From: Ophioderma brevispina
Lineage: Eukaryota > Echinodermata > Ophiuroidea > Amphilepidida > Ophiodermatidae
Direction of reading: 5' to 3'
DNA length: 64,000 nucleotides
Assembly (NCBI GenBank): GCA_023653785.1
Contig: JAMKCH010002946.1
Location: forward strand, 1 to 64,000
Shown here: in pieces, positions 11,120 through 23,205 of the stretch
How the letters are laid out: the number at the start of each line of letters is the position of its first letter
Position numbering within the stretch: position 1 is the stretch's first letter
Program-made: the position numbers and the translations under genes
Notes under the pieces: model-generated
Told to the model about the DNA's origin: nothing
Database searches by the model: none
Seen by the model: the letters and a program-made list of their open reading frames with translations, nothing else

Positions 11120-13058
11120 GGGATAATGTTTTGTACTCGAATAAGAAGCTTGGTGTAGGTGCCATCCCGTCTATCCTGTACTCTTTCTTCATGGTCCAGT
11201 CTCAGATACCATATAACATATACGCTCGGGGGGGGGGTCGCCAGCTCTAAAGATTTTCATCTGGGGTGTTTGTGAATTGGGGATACGGGGGGGGGGGATG
11301 GTGCCATACTGGTTGAGGTTTATGTGGCAGGGCCTTCCAAGCTTGGTCCTTGGCGGTTACAGGAAGTCTGTTCTTTGCTGTCGGCCGGAACATAGGACCC
11401 TAGATCTTGAATGCCTTGATCCTGCGTAGGATGAGTGTTGGGCGAAAAAACCCTCTGCGGTGTTCAGATAGGTTGTAATGATCGTCCGTCCGGCATTGGA
11501 CATCAACAAATCAATATAGTCTCAGGCGGAGACCAGTGGCACGGATGGTCTGGTGGAAACTTGGGTCAAGCAAACAAAGTTGGTACCCTTCAAAGTATCC
11601 TTGACAACAGATTTCAAATTCCTGCTCAGTTAAGTTATCACGTGAACTATATCGCAGTTAATGTTCCATGCATAATTTTCACACTGACTTATATCGTCCT
11701 CTTGGCATTTAATGTAGGCCAGCTTTGTCGCAGCTTCTCACGTGATTTTTTAAGGGTGGGCGCTGCGCACTTACACTTACCTTATCCACCTTTCATTTTT
11801 AGTTGAAAAAAATCAAAATAATTTGATTCAAAATTAGAGTCCTGTTAGTGCGATTGTGGCGAAGCGGGGATATAAGCTAAGCTGTGTCCTTGTGAGGACG
11901 TTGGCTCCATGCGAATGCGGTCCCTCCGTAATTCATGTCGTTTCGTCACGGAGAATTACAATTGTTTCAGCTTTTCTGTAGACATGTTAAAGTCTGCCTG
12001 GGGTTATGTCTTCTCCCCACGCCTTCCTTGGTCTTGCCATTCTTCCGCTGCTGCTTCCACGAGTTACATTATCTGAATGGGCCAACCAGGACATTTGACC
12101 TTCGATGATGTGGTGATACCGCTGGTTACTGTGTTCCTTTGGGGGGGGGAAATTGTTAAAGGAGAACCTTTAAAAAATTAAAAAAAGAAAAAGTTTGTTT
12201 TTTAGATTTTTCTATGCACGCATTTCAAGGCTCCGTTTTCCTTTTGGTCAGCTTTTTCTTGATAACCCAAGCTTTAGATCCTACTGGGTATTTGGTAGAC
12301 AAGGGCATTCTTGCGTGCCTTGAATCGCTGTCCTTCCTGATCCACTACAAGCTTTCCTACAACCAATGGACCCAAGCATTACAACTCTATGTTTTCAGGG
12401 TGAAATATTTAAAACACTGGTCTATCTGCTCAGGTGATGTGCCATCTATTTCTATAATGTCGACTATTTTTTGGTTTTCATTGTGATATCGAACACCATA
12501 ACGGTTGTTTTTGGTATATTCCGATTTCCATTTCCCACTTTACTGGTCAATGGACTTTTTCAGTACTGATTGAGGAGCAGCTTTCTGAGTCTTCAATGGG
12601 GCTAGCCTATGTCTTATAAACTTGATTTGTAAGAGCCCTTTCGTCAACGTCGCTTTTAGGGATCGGAAGGGGTGTAGGTCACGGATATATAGGAGGCACT
12701 TTTTGATATTGTGGGTGCCTTTTGCGGCTCACTTCACTCCCCGTTCATACACACCCCAGTTTTCAACATCGAAATCATGCTTTTAATAGCCAAAGGGCGT
12801 TAAGTGGGGCACCCCGTCCCTCATTTTTTCCTCCCCGCATCCGCCCTAGCTATGTTTCACATTTTTGGACAATGTTTGAGGATGTTTCCCTTTTCCCGGG
12901 CATGGTTTAAGATAATGACCTTTTGTCATTCACTGAAATGGAGGAGTCCTATACGATGTCATTGCAGATACGTTGCACATAGGCATGGATCAAAACTGTA
13001 GTATCCACCCTGTTTATTTGGAATAGTTCTTTGGTATTTCCTCTTTTCCTGGGGATTG
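11120..13058. repeat. tandem duplication, unit 2 (about 1.94 kb)
   Basis: Second direct copy of 9,312-11,119, collinear throughout and about 130 bp longer. Many differences are single-base insertions and homopolymer runs, for example G runs at 11,229-11,236, 11,288-11,297 and 12,140-12,148. That pattern resembles uncorrected long-read error more than ordinary drift, although real divergence cannot be excluded. No ORF from unit 1 survives intact. Confidence 0.75.
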
Positions 13059-14089
13059 CTGGTTCTCTTCTCTTATCTCTTTGGATGGTTACGCTATGGG
13101 GATCTATGTTTCATTCACCTGGGATGAATAATGACTCCATTAGATTAATAGCATCTTGGTCCGTACATCTGGGATAGATTCCTTATTCGATATTCATTGC
13201 AGATATGGTGGCCATTAAATCAAAAATGTTTCTTTAAAAGTTTCCTGGTACTGGGTGTGGTCATTATTCGTGTGGATTTGACTGTCTTTTCAGTCTGGTG
13301 CCCGACTCTCAATACGTAGCATACAATAACATGTCCCTTAAATCATGTGTGAAAATTGGGATCAAGACCACGATCGCCCCGTTAATGAGCCCTTATAGCT
13401 CTTCTATTATTGCAAGAACATTCAATAAAATGATAGTCTGACCTCAAACAAAAATAATTGCAAAGAAACACTTTTTGTTTATTTTATCTTAGAAATGACG
13501 ATAGCAAAACCTCAAAGTCTAAAGTATAGGAATATTCATTTTGTAGAGGCCTACTTCTATGGGAATTAGAATACGTCATAAGTTAAAATGGTATTGGTGC
13601 TTCATCTGTTCTATAAATACTACAATTCTTGAATATAGTCCCATAGACAGAAACTATATACTTTGCATTCTTTTAACGTTGGTTTACATTATTAAGTGGT
13701 CAAATATAACGTCTCCCATCCTATGGGGTCATAATTATCCTTATAAGCTAATCTCACACCCAGGTCAACCAAGCTGAGAACTGGTTTCAATTCATCCCAA
13801 TCGGAGTAACTTAATAAATTACCCCAGAAAGACCTTGAACTGTTTGAGCCTCTTTAAAATAGGGCAAAGTATAACCTTCTTCTAATTCTCACGTATTAGA
13901 TGCATAATCCAAATAATAAAACTAACTTTTGACTATTGACTCCTGTTCCAAACGTTGCCCCTCCCCCTTATTATATGGTCTCCATGTTGTTTTTCGCACT
14001 TTGACTATGTAATAAAATTATGCCGAAACACAAAACATGTTTCTGCTGGCCGTTGTTTATCTCAAAAATCACTTTCTTGCACTGACATC
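13059..14089. other. no recognisable feature
   Basis: AT-rich, short ORFs only, no repeat or motif that I can support. Confidence 0.4.
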
Positions 14090-14560
14090 ATCGGAAGGCA
14101 AGTGGATTTTGATTAAAAACTTGGACTCTCTTGTGAGGTTATGCGTGATCACTTGTGTGCCCCTTTCATCGGTATCTGCATACAAAGTTCAGCATTCCAC
14201 TGAGACGGCCCTTCTCCAGATTAGAAATCACATCCTTCAAGCCTAATAAGGCAGGTCTTGTTCTAGTGCTTGACTTGAGTACTGCCTTTTTTGCTACCAC
14301 AAAACGAAATTTGACCCTGATTTTTGATTAAAACGCTTGAACCTAGTTTTGATATACGGGCCATTACGCTGCCCTTGTTTGGAGTCATATCTCACTGACC
14401 GTGGGACCGTAAGTCCCCGATTTATGGTTACATTAAATGTCCAAGCAGCATATTTATTTCAACGTAGCTATTCCTCAGGGCTCCATTGTCTCAACGCAAG
14501 ATTTCAGCAGTGCTTAAGCAATGCGTTGCTTTCATTTTGCCAACCCATCAGAAAAGTAAA
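14090..14560 (+). pseudogene. CR1-like LINE reverse transcriptase fragment
   Basis: Plus strand. The sequence encodes PLSSVSAYKVQHSTETALL at about 14,160-14,220, then after a stop and shift LVLVLDLSTAF at about 14,256-14,290 and SYLTDRGTVSP at about 14,380. STETALL followed by LDLSTAFD and SYL.DR is the fingers/palm signature of CR1-type LINEs. The D after AF is lost and at least three frame changes occur. The same nucleotide stretch (GACGGCCCTTCTCCAGATTA) recurs at about 28,285, so both copies come from one family. Confidence 0.7.
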
Positions 14561-14607
14561 AAGCCACACTTGCCTAATCCATCCCATCAGAAAAGTTAAA
14601 AAAAAAT

Positions 14608-14678
14608 TGCGCGTTGTTCGCGTTGTTTTCGCGTTTGTTTTCTGAAAGCGACGCGTTGTAGAAAGCTACGCGTTGTGA
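14608..14678 (+). repeat. short CGTTGT-rich repeat block
   Basis: GCGTTGT, CGCGTTGTTTT, CGCGTTTGT, ACGCGTTGTAG and ACGCGTTGTG occur in close succession, making this a CpG-rich patch in an AT-rich neighbourhood. It is preceded by a 14-bp direct repeat CCCATCAGAAAAGT at 14,547 and 14,583. No function assigned. Confidence 0.55.
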
Positions 14679-14699
14679 CCAATAGGTTATGACCTTTTG

Positions 14700-15069
14700 G
14701 CTTGCCATAGCGGCATTTAAATTGGCCTTTGGATCACCCCTTTCAATAAAACTTTCACGCATTCATATTTCGGCCAATTCAGCGACAACACATTTGCTGT
14801 TATTTTGACGGCAGCTGTTAATCTTTGTATGAGCCAGCTATTCCAGATAACAATGACCCCATCTTGTAATCCATATACAACTCCCTCATTAAGTTGAGGG
14901 AATGTACTATGAATCAGTACACCATTTAAAAGAGCTAAAGTGCGCTCTTAATGAAGTGGTAACTGGTTTTGTCCTCTTGTATGCTAAATGTCTTATGAAG
15001 GTAACAGAATAGCAGCAGGGCGGGTGTTTGCGAACGCACTGTGAACTTTTACAATTATCGTGAGCAGTA
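14700..15069. other. no recognisable feature
   Basis: Contains a short hairpin CCCTCA-TTAAGT-TGAGGG near 14,883 and nothing else I can name. Confidence 0.4.
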
Positions 15070-15145
15070 GTGTTTGTGTAGGTATATGTGTGTGTGTGTG
15101 TTTGTTTGTGCTGTGTGGTGTGTGTGTGTGTGTGTGTGTGTGTAT
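15070..15145 (+). repeat. (TG)n microsatellite
   Basis: Imperfect TG/TTG repeat ending in a pure (TG) run from about 15,117 to 15,142. Confidence 0.9.
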
Positions 15146-15906
15146 TAGTAGTATCATTTGTTTATTATTATTAGTGTCATTTTGACTATTACTTGCACCA
15201 CAATTCAGAACTTACAATTGAGCGTTTCCATGTTTTTTCTGTTTCACGAACATGAATTAGCCGGGTATGTGCATACCACCTCTTGCAATTTTATATGAGA
15301 CTCAAAGACCCTTTTTTTCTAAATTTCTGAATTTCAGACAATGTCTGTCGGCAAAACTTCTGGTCCCAAACTTAAATTCAAACTACGGGACAATTTCTGC
15401 TACAGAATCGTTGAAACAAGTAGTATCAGGTTCCTCCGATTTTATCGCCGTGAGTATACCTACATACCATCAAAAGTTAATGACACAATCGTTATCGGAT
15501 CCTCATTTGGTGATTTAAATATTTATTTTAGTTTCTCTATTTTAACGGAGACAAAGATTTCTAACAGAGCAATTCTAATTTCATTATGCAGCGACAATGG
15601 AAACCCCCCAAGGATGTGGATGTGTTTTATGCTTTAGAGATTATGCTAGTACAATAAATAGCTTGGTATTTTCCAAGTTATTGTGCACGCTAAGATTGCA
15701 ATCATCTGTAGATCCCATGACTGTAAGCTAAATGTCATGTGTGTGTGAGTCATTGACAGTGTAGGCGTGTTTATATATGATGATGCTGTAATAGTATTAT
15801 TATATATAGGAAAACCTCTCCAAGAAAACTATATGTCTCTTTTTTTTCTCTGTGAGAAAAGGCAAGTAGCTTGTTGTGGTCTCCAGTGTGTCGACAGGGC
15901 CATGTA
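15146..15906. other. no recognised gene
   Basis: Two overlapping short ORFs (83 and 98 codons, 15,267-15,637) match nothing I know. No repeats seen. Confidence 0.35.
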
Positions 15907-16235
15907 GATATCTTCTGTCCATTCTGCCTGTCTGCTGTCACTTCTCAAGGCAAAAGTCTTCAGGTTTTGTAATCAAAAAGAATTCCAGTTTGTGGTCCTA
16001 AAATGGACGTTTTCGTGGATAAAGTTGGTTTGCTAGGCTGCTGAGTAGTGTGTCGCCAAGGGACCTCCTGAGAACTTTGTTGTCAATGAACTGCTGCTCA
16101 GAAGCTGCACAAAGTTATCATCAGGACGCTCCGAAGAAGGAACTTAATTTCTGACGAAGATTCCCCTACCGATTATATATTTGTGACCTGTCATTTTGGA
16201 GTCTTTGCTGTGAAGAAGCATAACATCGTTAACTG
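15907..16235 (+). repeat. dispersed repeat family B, copy 1
   Basis: Aligns by eye with 46,341-46,640 in the same orientation. Paired blocks are AATCAAAAAGAATTCCAGTTT with AATCAAAAAGGGATTCCAGTTT, TAAAATGGACGTTT with TAAAAGTGGACATTT, GAAGATTCC, and GTCATTTTGGAGTCTTTGCTGTGA with the matching block at 46,590-46,615. No coding signal. Class unknown. Confidence 0.6.
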
Positions 16236-16900
16236 CAACGCTTCTTTGAACAATCATTCGAGCACATTGTAATAACACAGTATTATTTTATCAATTCAGA
16301 TTCATTTGTGCACAAAGACTCATTTGTTTGTGCTTAAAAACAGGGGGAGGTCTGGACCTTGGCGTCACGCGGACGTCGTAACACCTCAAACTCAAGGAAT
16401 GGTAATGGTAAAAAAAATGTAATGTATTGTAAGCCCGAACATCGAAGTGCCGTCAGTCAAAAGAAACACACCACAAAAAAATGAAATTGATTATTGTGAG
16501 CAATGAATGACACGCTAACGGTCACCCGCATTAAAGTAATTTAATTGCCCATTGAGAAGGAAAAGAAATTACTAGACTACCATGTCACATAAAATGTTAG
16601 TAAACAAAACCTGAATCTGCGACTACATGACACAAACCATGTATAATGCAGTTTAAAACAACATCTGCAGTTGAGACAAATTGAAAGTATGGATACATTT
16701 GGATATATAACGTTTGTTTTTGTACTACTCTTCTACATATTCACCACAACTTTAATCATCAAAGTGCCTCAGTAGTCAAATATAAATTAACTAATTATGA
16801 CGAAATTGATAACACGTTAAATTGTCCCATCCATAACGACGTATTTGTCAAAATCTATACGCGCAGGCTCATAGCGTCCGTAATCTGCAGTTCGAAGTAT
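16236..16900. other. no recognisable feature
   Basis: AT-rich, no significant ORF, repeat or hairpin noticed. Confidence 0.4.
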
Positions 16901-16913
16901 TTTCAATGTCCAC

Positions 16914-17300
16914 ATAGTGACGGTATTGGTGACGTATTTTTCAGTTCACCGAAATAAAGTTGTATTTGTACCTTTTCAAATAGTGACGTATTTTGCGGCA
17001 AACGCGTCACATACGACATACGACGTAGTTGTTATTTACATGCTGAATTGCTTATTTGGTCGTGTTCTCATTAGTGATGTATTTTAATTTAACAAACTTT
17101 GTTTTCGCAATTTGGAACTGATTCGTTAAATAATTTGAAATTGAACTTGATTTTGGTGATTTTTCCACAGATTAATTGAACTATCTTTTTAATAACATTA
17201 TGGCAAATTAAAATCGCAAATATTCAAAGAAAGCCGTGGTTGTTTTTCCTTTTCTGGAAATGCGTATTTTGCAAATACGTCAGTAGTGACGCGGCCGACG
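16914..17300. repeat. cluster of TGACGTATTT-type motifs
   Basis: TGACGGTATTGGTGACGTATTTT (two overlapping versions, 16,918-16,942), TAGTGACGTATTTTG (16,981), TAGTGATGTATTTTA (17,072) and GCGTATTTTGCAAATACGTC (about 17,261-17,280, nearly palindromic) lie within 370 bp. A further TGACGTATTTTG is at 21,210. TGACGT is the core of CRE/ATF-type sites. The repeated flanks (TAG before, ATTTTG after) suggest a dispersed repeat at least as much as regulation. Confidence 0.4.
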
Positions 17301-18765
17301 ACATAATCCTTTTTAATGATTGATTTTGTTTAATTGATACGTTCGCACTTTGCACTAGGGTGTACGTTTATTATGTCAATAGGAAATCCAATATTTGTTT
17401 TTTAGATAGTTATTTAAAGTAGACAGAAAATATTTAAAAAAAATCCTACTGTCGTATTATGATTATACTTGAGAAATCCTATAGCCACTATCAGCCAAAT
17501 AACCGACTCATGAACAAAACGATCTGCAATTTTGTGTCGTTTCACTTGGAATAGATTGATAAATAATTTATTTCGACAATCCATGGCATGAGGGTCTTTA
17601 ACAACAATACTAAATCGGACAAATCTTTGCAGGGGGAACAATGTTCAGTAAATCATGTTTGTAGAAGAATTTTCAAAATATATATTTGTCGTTATTACTA
17701 GTAGGTTCCTACTTTTTTTACACGATAAGCCCTTTTTACGGTTCAGGTTATCCTGGGGTAAATTTTCATGCGTATGACATTCTACTGCACCCCCTTTAAA
17801 AGAAATTGTTGGTATTTTCAAGCGCGACCGCACCACCTGTAAAATATTTAGAATTGTGGTGCAAAGTAGTAATTAGGTATTAACTGTCAAATCTCTAAGC
17901 GCTGGCATCCTTACTCTAAACTGTTGTAGAGTTAAGGTGTTTAGCCATTAATATTTAGATATTTCAAAATATTTACAAAGATGATGCAATACAAGATGTT
18001 TTTTCACAATGCTGCTACCCACTAAACAATCCTACTCTGATAGGTGTGAAATTACAAATCATACATTTACCCATAATTAGGGTTTTCTTTCCCGTTAAAA
18101 AGTGTACGATTGTTGTTTGGCATAAACTTACGAAATCTAGCGTTTCCTTTTCTATAGCGAGCGCACCTAAATTGCCTGCCCACATGGCCAAAATGAATTA
18201 GGTATTTTGCTGTTTGGTTTCATGACCTCAAACTTTCGGGAATGCGCCGTATAATGTGCAATATTCTGAATCCTGGTTTTGAAATCACGCGCTTCGTCGT
18301 CTTGTAACCACTTGATAAATGCAGCACTTGTCATGCAAATGGCTTGTAACTAATTCCGAATACTTCCCTTGCTGGAAAGCAGGCCTACTAAGGTTACAGC
18401 ACAAAAAAGTAAAATAACATGACTTTAGCTTCTAGATGTCAAACGATTTGTATCTGATAGCCCATGCTATCGTTTTTCCTCACTAACCCTCTCGGGTAGT
18501 TATTTTTCCCCACCTGTTTTTTCTTTTGTGATAATCTTTTATAAATGTTTCAATAAAACAAAAAAGAACATGACCTTTGATATTTTTTCCCTGGAATTTG
18601 AAAAAAAAAATTTTCCCCCTCCCATTTAAGTTTACTATGTATAACACCCTAGTGTGTCCAAAAACATTCATGGACCTCTATAGTCAAGGACAGATTAGCC
18701 GGGCAAATTGCTCGTAGTCAAGGTCTGTCAATCAGCACGGCGCCGACTGTGATTGTTTGAATGTA
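17301..18765. other. no recognised gene
   Basis: AT-rich; a small hairpin CTTACTCTA...TAGAGTTAAG sits near 17,910. ORFs are short and unconvincing. Confidence 0.4.
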
Positions 18766-18769
18766 TAGA

Positions 18770-19048
18770 ATGGGCGGGGCAAGTTCGAACAACTATGATT
18801 TAAAATGTCAAAACATGTCCTATTGAGTCGGGTTTTCGACGCACGGAAACAATCTTCACTGAAGTAAACTTTCTTTTTTAAAATAAGCTTTAAATTTCAC
18901 AGATTATCTTTACGGGTACCGACGACGGCCGACATTGGTTCTGCACCGTCAAATTACGTCATACGCGCAATTGGTCGCCTTATTCCTGTCCCTGACTATA
19001 AATACTTGGACCCCTTCCACAAGAAGGCCGCTTTCCTTTTTGCAGGTG
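18770..19048 (+). promoter_or_regulatory. candidate RNA polymerase II promoter with TATA and pyrimidine start
   Basis: A compact series of core-promoter motifs in the right order and spacing: a GC box GGGCGGGGC at 18,772-18,780, inverted CCAAT (ATTGGT) at 18,934-18,939 and 18,970-18,975, a CRE-type TTACGTCA at 18,954-18,961, and TATAAATA at 18,997-19,004. CTTTCCTTTT at 19,031-19,040 lies 34 bp from the TATA start, where transcription would be expected to begin. The tract ends TTTTTGCAG and is followed by GTGTAA, which could be a splice donor at 19,046. A pyrimidine start of this kind is typical of ribosomal-protein and translation-factor (TOP) genes. I could not find a downstream coding exon, so this may equally be chance or a relic promoter. 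Confidence 0.35.
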
Positions 19049-20388
19049 TAATTACCATCCAGACATTTTGGGTCGAACCCATGAATTTGTGGCCAATTTT
19101 ATCTACTTCTCTCAAATTTCTAAGTCATTAAAATATCTAATTGTTGCTATCCAGAGAAAATCCAAGTTTAGAATTAAAATTTTAATCAAAATCCATTGAA
19201 ATAATAAATCTAATGATTAACATTTTACCTCAAAATTTAGAAGATATTTCCTCCGGTTTTAATCTAAGAATTTCGTGTTCGCGTATCCATTTTCCGGAGA
19301 TACAGGACATGGTGCTATAACCCCGTTATAATTTTTAATCTTTGGGCTCTACGACAGCAACAAAATATTTCAACCCGAATCCATCCGTAATATCAGTATG
19401 TTCAGCCTGTCATTCGATGTTGGCTTAGCAACGATATATAGCTGTTGTTTGATTCTCGTATAGTAACCATGGTTCAATTGGCGAGTTCTCGCAGAGAAGA
19501 TCTATTAAAGTTGAAACAATGGTTTACCAGGTTCAATCAAACAGTCGTTTAAGGGAAGACTCTGCACACGCAAAAACCTCTAAAAATATTACTTATCTAC
19601 TGTTTGTTTTAAATAAACGAGCAAAGTTTTTTTTGCTCCAACTGCGTTTTTTTCCACTCAAGCGTACCTTCTGTTTCCAAAGTTACCGCAAATCAAATGC
19701 TGCACTTGTCAACCGATTTGCATGAATATTGTTTATGTTGTTTTATTGTTTCCAAGCTTTGAATATACTATGTATTTTATTGTTTTCACAGCGGCATCTG
19801 TAAAAATAAATTTCTTTCTTCTAAAAAATCATATCTGCAAATATCTGGATACTGAGACGTTTCACAACATTGAATGGGGGTGAGGGGGAGCATTTTACAT
19901 GTTTTGAAAAATATTAAAATAAGTGTTTTTTTTTTTTTTTAATTATGACATCAGCAATATCAGTGCTAATTATGATATAATTGCTTCTTTTTTTATTTTC
20001 AAAATGATTTTGACTCAATGTATCACCGAATGGGTCTTTTAATTTGTAAAAAAAGTATGGAGTTATGTTTTTTAAATTTTTGTCTCAATTTTTTTGTGTC
20101 ATTTTAAAAAAAATAGGTTTTCTAGCCTTATACTTTTGGGGATTAACTCTTTTGAAATCCGACACTAAAATCCAAGATGGCCGCCAATTAAATTGCAAAT
20201 TAGTGATTTTTTTTTATTTTGTTTTGTTGGTCACCCGCAGTAATCCTAGGCACCAATATGAGTGAAGTTCAGCCAGCTTCAACAAAAATCAATTTTGGTG
20301 CCGATCTTCTCCCTTATACCGGGGTTTAACAATTATTTAACGGGTTTAAATTAGTGAAACGTTTAAAAATAATTACCCAAATGCTGAG
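19049..20388. other. no recognised gene
   Basis: AT-rich. An ATG in strong context (ACCATGG, 19,468-19,474) opens only 27 codons. A YY1-like CCAAGATGGCCGCC lies at 20,172-20,185. A poly-T run is at about 19,926-19,940. Confidence 0.35.
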
Positions 20389-20640
20389 CCACACGTGTTG
20401 AGAGCACGTGTGGTCTAGTCGAAAAAAGTGCCGGACCCGTGATCATTACCGTTAAAATCAGAGTACGAGCCCACTGGGGTCAACATGTTTGTGTCCCCTT
20501 GGCAAGATACCTAAACTCAATGCCTCGTCGACCAACGAAGCTGGGACGCTGTGGGAATATTACAATCTAACTAAGCTGCTGCAGGCTTATGCGCTTGTAA
20601 GACATGGTCTGTGGAGCAGCACTCATAAATGAAGCAAAAT
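20389..20640 (+). mobile_element. tRNA-derived SINE with 5' hairpin
   Basis: The A-box-like GTGTGGTCTAGTCGA (20,408) and a degraded B box (CAGAGTACGAGCCC, about 20,459) are followed by CCCTTGGCAAGATACCTAAA and TGCCTCGTCGACCAACGAAGC. This 'ttggcaag.cacttaactcaattgcctc' type of 3' body is common in animal SINEs. The 5' edge forms a perfect 9-bp stem, CCACACGTG (20,389-20,397) with CACGTGTGG (20,405-20,413). Diverged and probably inactive. Confidence 0.55.
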
Positions 20641-21306
20641 ATTTGTGGCCGATTTCTTGAAGGCGGCGAATAAGAAATGTGTCAACCGGCGCTTTGAGCC
20701 TGTTTACGCTATAGAAAAATAACATGTTTACAAATGGTTGTTCAAAAACTACTGTTTAATGATCTGCTTTCAAAAATATCCAAACGTACAAAAAAATGAT
20801 CCGTAAAATATAGTTATTGTTAGGGCAATCCTTGACGAATACAATGTGGTTTTGATGTGTCATCTTGCGCGACGGTATCTTCTCTGTGGTTCCTACATCA
20901 AAAGTGTTTTTTTAAAATGCAGTTTACTTGCATTTTCTTGCAAGATTCATATCTCTACCTACTGATAACTTTTCTTGGATTTCCAGAATTATCTGTAATA
21001 TGCATATTTACTACAAATTCGACTCGTTTTACCAACCTTGTGTTATGTTGTGTGATTGATTGTTCTATTCATAGTGATTAGTACAAAATGTTGAGTTCTT
21101 GTTGACCTCTGGATATTGGGCTCTAATGAACCAACACCGAACAAAATGTTTATGTTAAAAATACCAAGCTATGTAAAATAAGAACGGTATAAATAAGTAA
21201 ATTTTTCCCTAATGACGTATTTTGCCTAAATTGAGTACAATTTTAACCTAACATTAACAAAATTTTACATAATTGGAATAACGTCCTAGAGTTCTATTTT
21301 TACATA
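20641..21306. other. no recognisable feature
   Basis: AT-rich, short ORFs only. Confidence 0.4.
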
Positions 21307-21645
21307 CACTGGTTAAAAATCTCCGTTAATTACGGAAATTTTCTGGCAGCAGAATTTCAGAACTTTTTAGGTAATTTACAGAATTGCCTGCAATTATGGA
21401 ACTTTGACAGTAATAATACAGAAATTTGGTCCATAATTATGGAAAAAAAGGTGTATTTTAACTAGAATTTTCCGGTAATTTAAAATTCGGAACGAAAAAA
21501 AGTCTGAAATTGTGCTGTGCTGCGAAAATTTCCGTAAATTCAACATTTCTTATTTTTTTTTTTTAGTTTTATTGTGTTCTAAACAATGTTCCGTAAATTT
21601 ACGGAATCTGTTTTCTTACATTCACGAACTTTTTAACACGTGTAT
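21307..21645. mobile_element. MITE-like element built of CCGTAAATT repeats
   Basis: The left end CACTGGTTAAAAATCTCCG and the reverse complement of the right end (CACGTGTTAAAAAGTTCG) form a short imperfect TIR. Inside, CCGTAAATT, CCGTTAATT and their complements recur about eight times, including the perfect 18-bp palindrome TTCCGTAAATTTACGGAA at 21,589-21,606 and TCCGTTAATTACGGA at 21,322-21,336. No ORF. Length about 340 bp. Confidence 0.55.
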
Positions 21646-23111
21646 TTAATTTGTATTTTTCTCTGTCTAACATGGCACCATCCCTGAGACTCCTTCAATG
21701 TTGTCTGATCCGGCATGTAATTTTAAGTTTCACATTTTCAGACAATATCTATAAACATCAAATATGAGCATCCTCGCAATGAGGTCCATCCCTGACACGA
21801 TTTTCCTGCAAGAGCAAACCCTACATGCATGCAGATAAGCGCTTTGATTATTCTGCGAGCCTGCGAATGCTGTTTTTCCTATATGACACGTTGTAAGATT
21901 GGTTTTTTCGGGCTGCAAGTAAATAACCTTTGATGTTCAGGGTCAGCAAACTGACGCTATAGAGTTACCAATATTAAGCTCATCTAACCAAGGACACAAA
22001 AAAAAGAAGACACCGTTCGTTGCGGGTTTACTTGTACATCAATTGACATTAAACTTTTTCTGACCCCTTGTGATGATCTGGTTTCATTGTGCATCCCTAA
22101 AACCCGGTGGCATGGGTGTATTTTCTAAATCTTGGGTTGAATTAAGCTCCGAAAGTTAACGGAACTGTGCCCTGACTTGATTTTACTATCTCATAGTGTG
22201 AAAGACCGGGACCCCATGCGAGCTTTTCGCGTTCTAACTCATAATACAACCCTGTTCCCCTGTTCCAATATTTTGAGATAGCGAAGGACAATGCATTTGC
22301 AACCGATATCCCCGATCTTGACAAAACCGCTGCCTTCCATAAATACCACATCGCTAATAAAATCATGATATGTAAGCGTATATCCAAGATACAATGGCCT
22401 GATTGACCAGATTTTTTTTTCAAGATAGCTCGTGGGTAAGTTCAAGTCCGTTCACTTCCGACCAGAAAATCGTCTTTACAATTTGCAATGTATTAACGCA
22501 ATTAATTGAGGTCTCAACATGAAACCATAAAGGGTCCTGATAACGGGAAACCAAACACAAAAAGAAGGACCGGGTGTGTAAAAAAAGGGGAATCCCCGAT
22601 CTAAATTTAAACATGAGAATCACGCAAAAATGAGTATCGATTGTACGAATTCAGACAGCCTGATGAAAGAGGACCGTCAATTTGCCGCTACTGTGAACAA
22701 GACTATTCAATATGACAGTTAGACGTCTGTGAAGGACAGCTGTAGTACGCACTGTCAAAATGAATGAGTAACCATTGGCCCTATATGTGGAGCATCCTGA
22801 CGTACTATCGTCAGTGGTGTCAGCTCAAGATGCAGGATGTCAGGCGAACGCTTTACAGAGCTGAAATGCGTGCGTGAAGGGATATAATGAGTTCGTTCGT
22901 TGAGGAAGTATAGTGAGTGAAATCAGATCAATCAATCAGTGTATCAAATTAACCACATTAATTAAGATAATTAAGTAGGGTAATGTTTTACAGTCAGACC
23001 AATAATAAATGTATATTTATTGTTTTAAAACCCTATGTCAGGAATTTCTTTCTTCTTCTTTTCAGCCACCAGTTTTTAAAGGTTTTAAGGCGGCTACCAT
23101 GGAGAGATATT
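21646..23111. other. no recognised gene
   Basis: Minus-strand ORFs of 93 and 68 codons (22,142-22,445) overlap in different frames and match nothing I know. No repeats identified. Confidence 0.35.
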
Positions 23112-23205
23112 AAAACACCGGTGGATTGAGTGAGTGATTAAGTGAGTTGGAGAGATAGTGAGATGGTAAGTCGGTGAGTCATTCACTGAGTCAGTGACGT
23201 GGCAT
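23112..23205 (+). repeat. degenerate (GAGT/GTGA)n repeat
   Basis: GAGTGAGTGATTAAGTGAGTTGG and similar tetranucleotide-based runs continue to GTCATTCACTGAGTCAGTGA. Confidence 0.6.
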
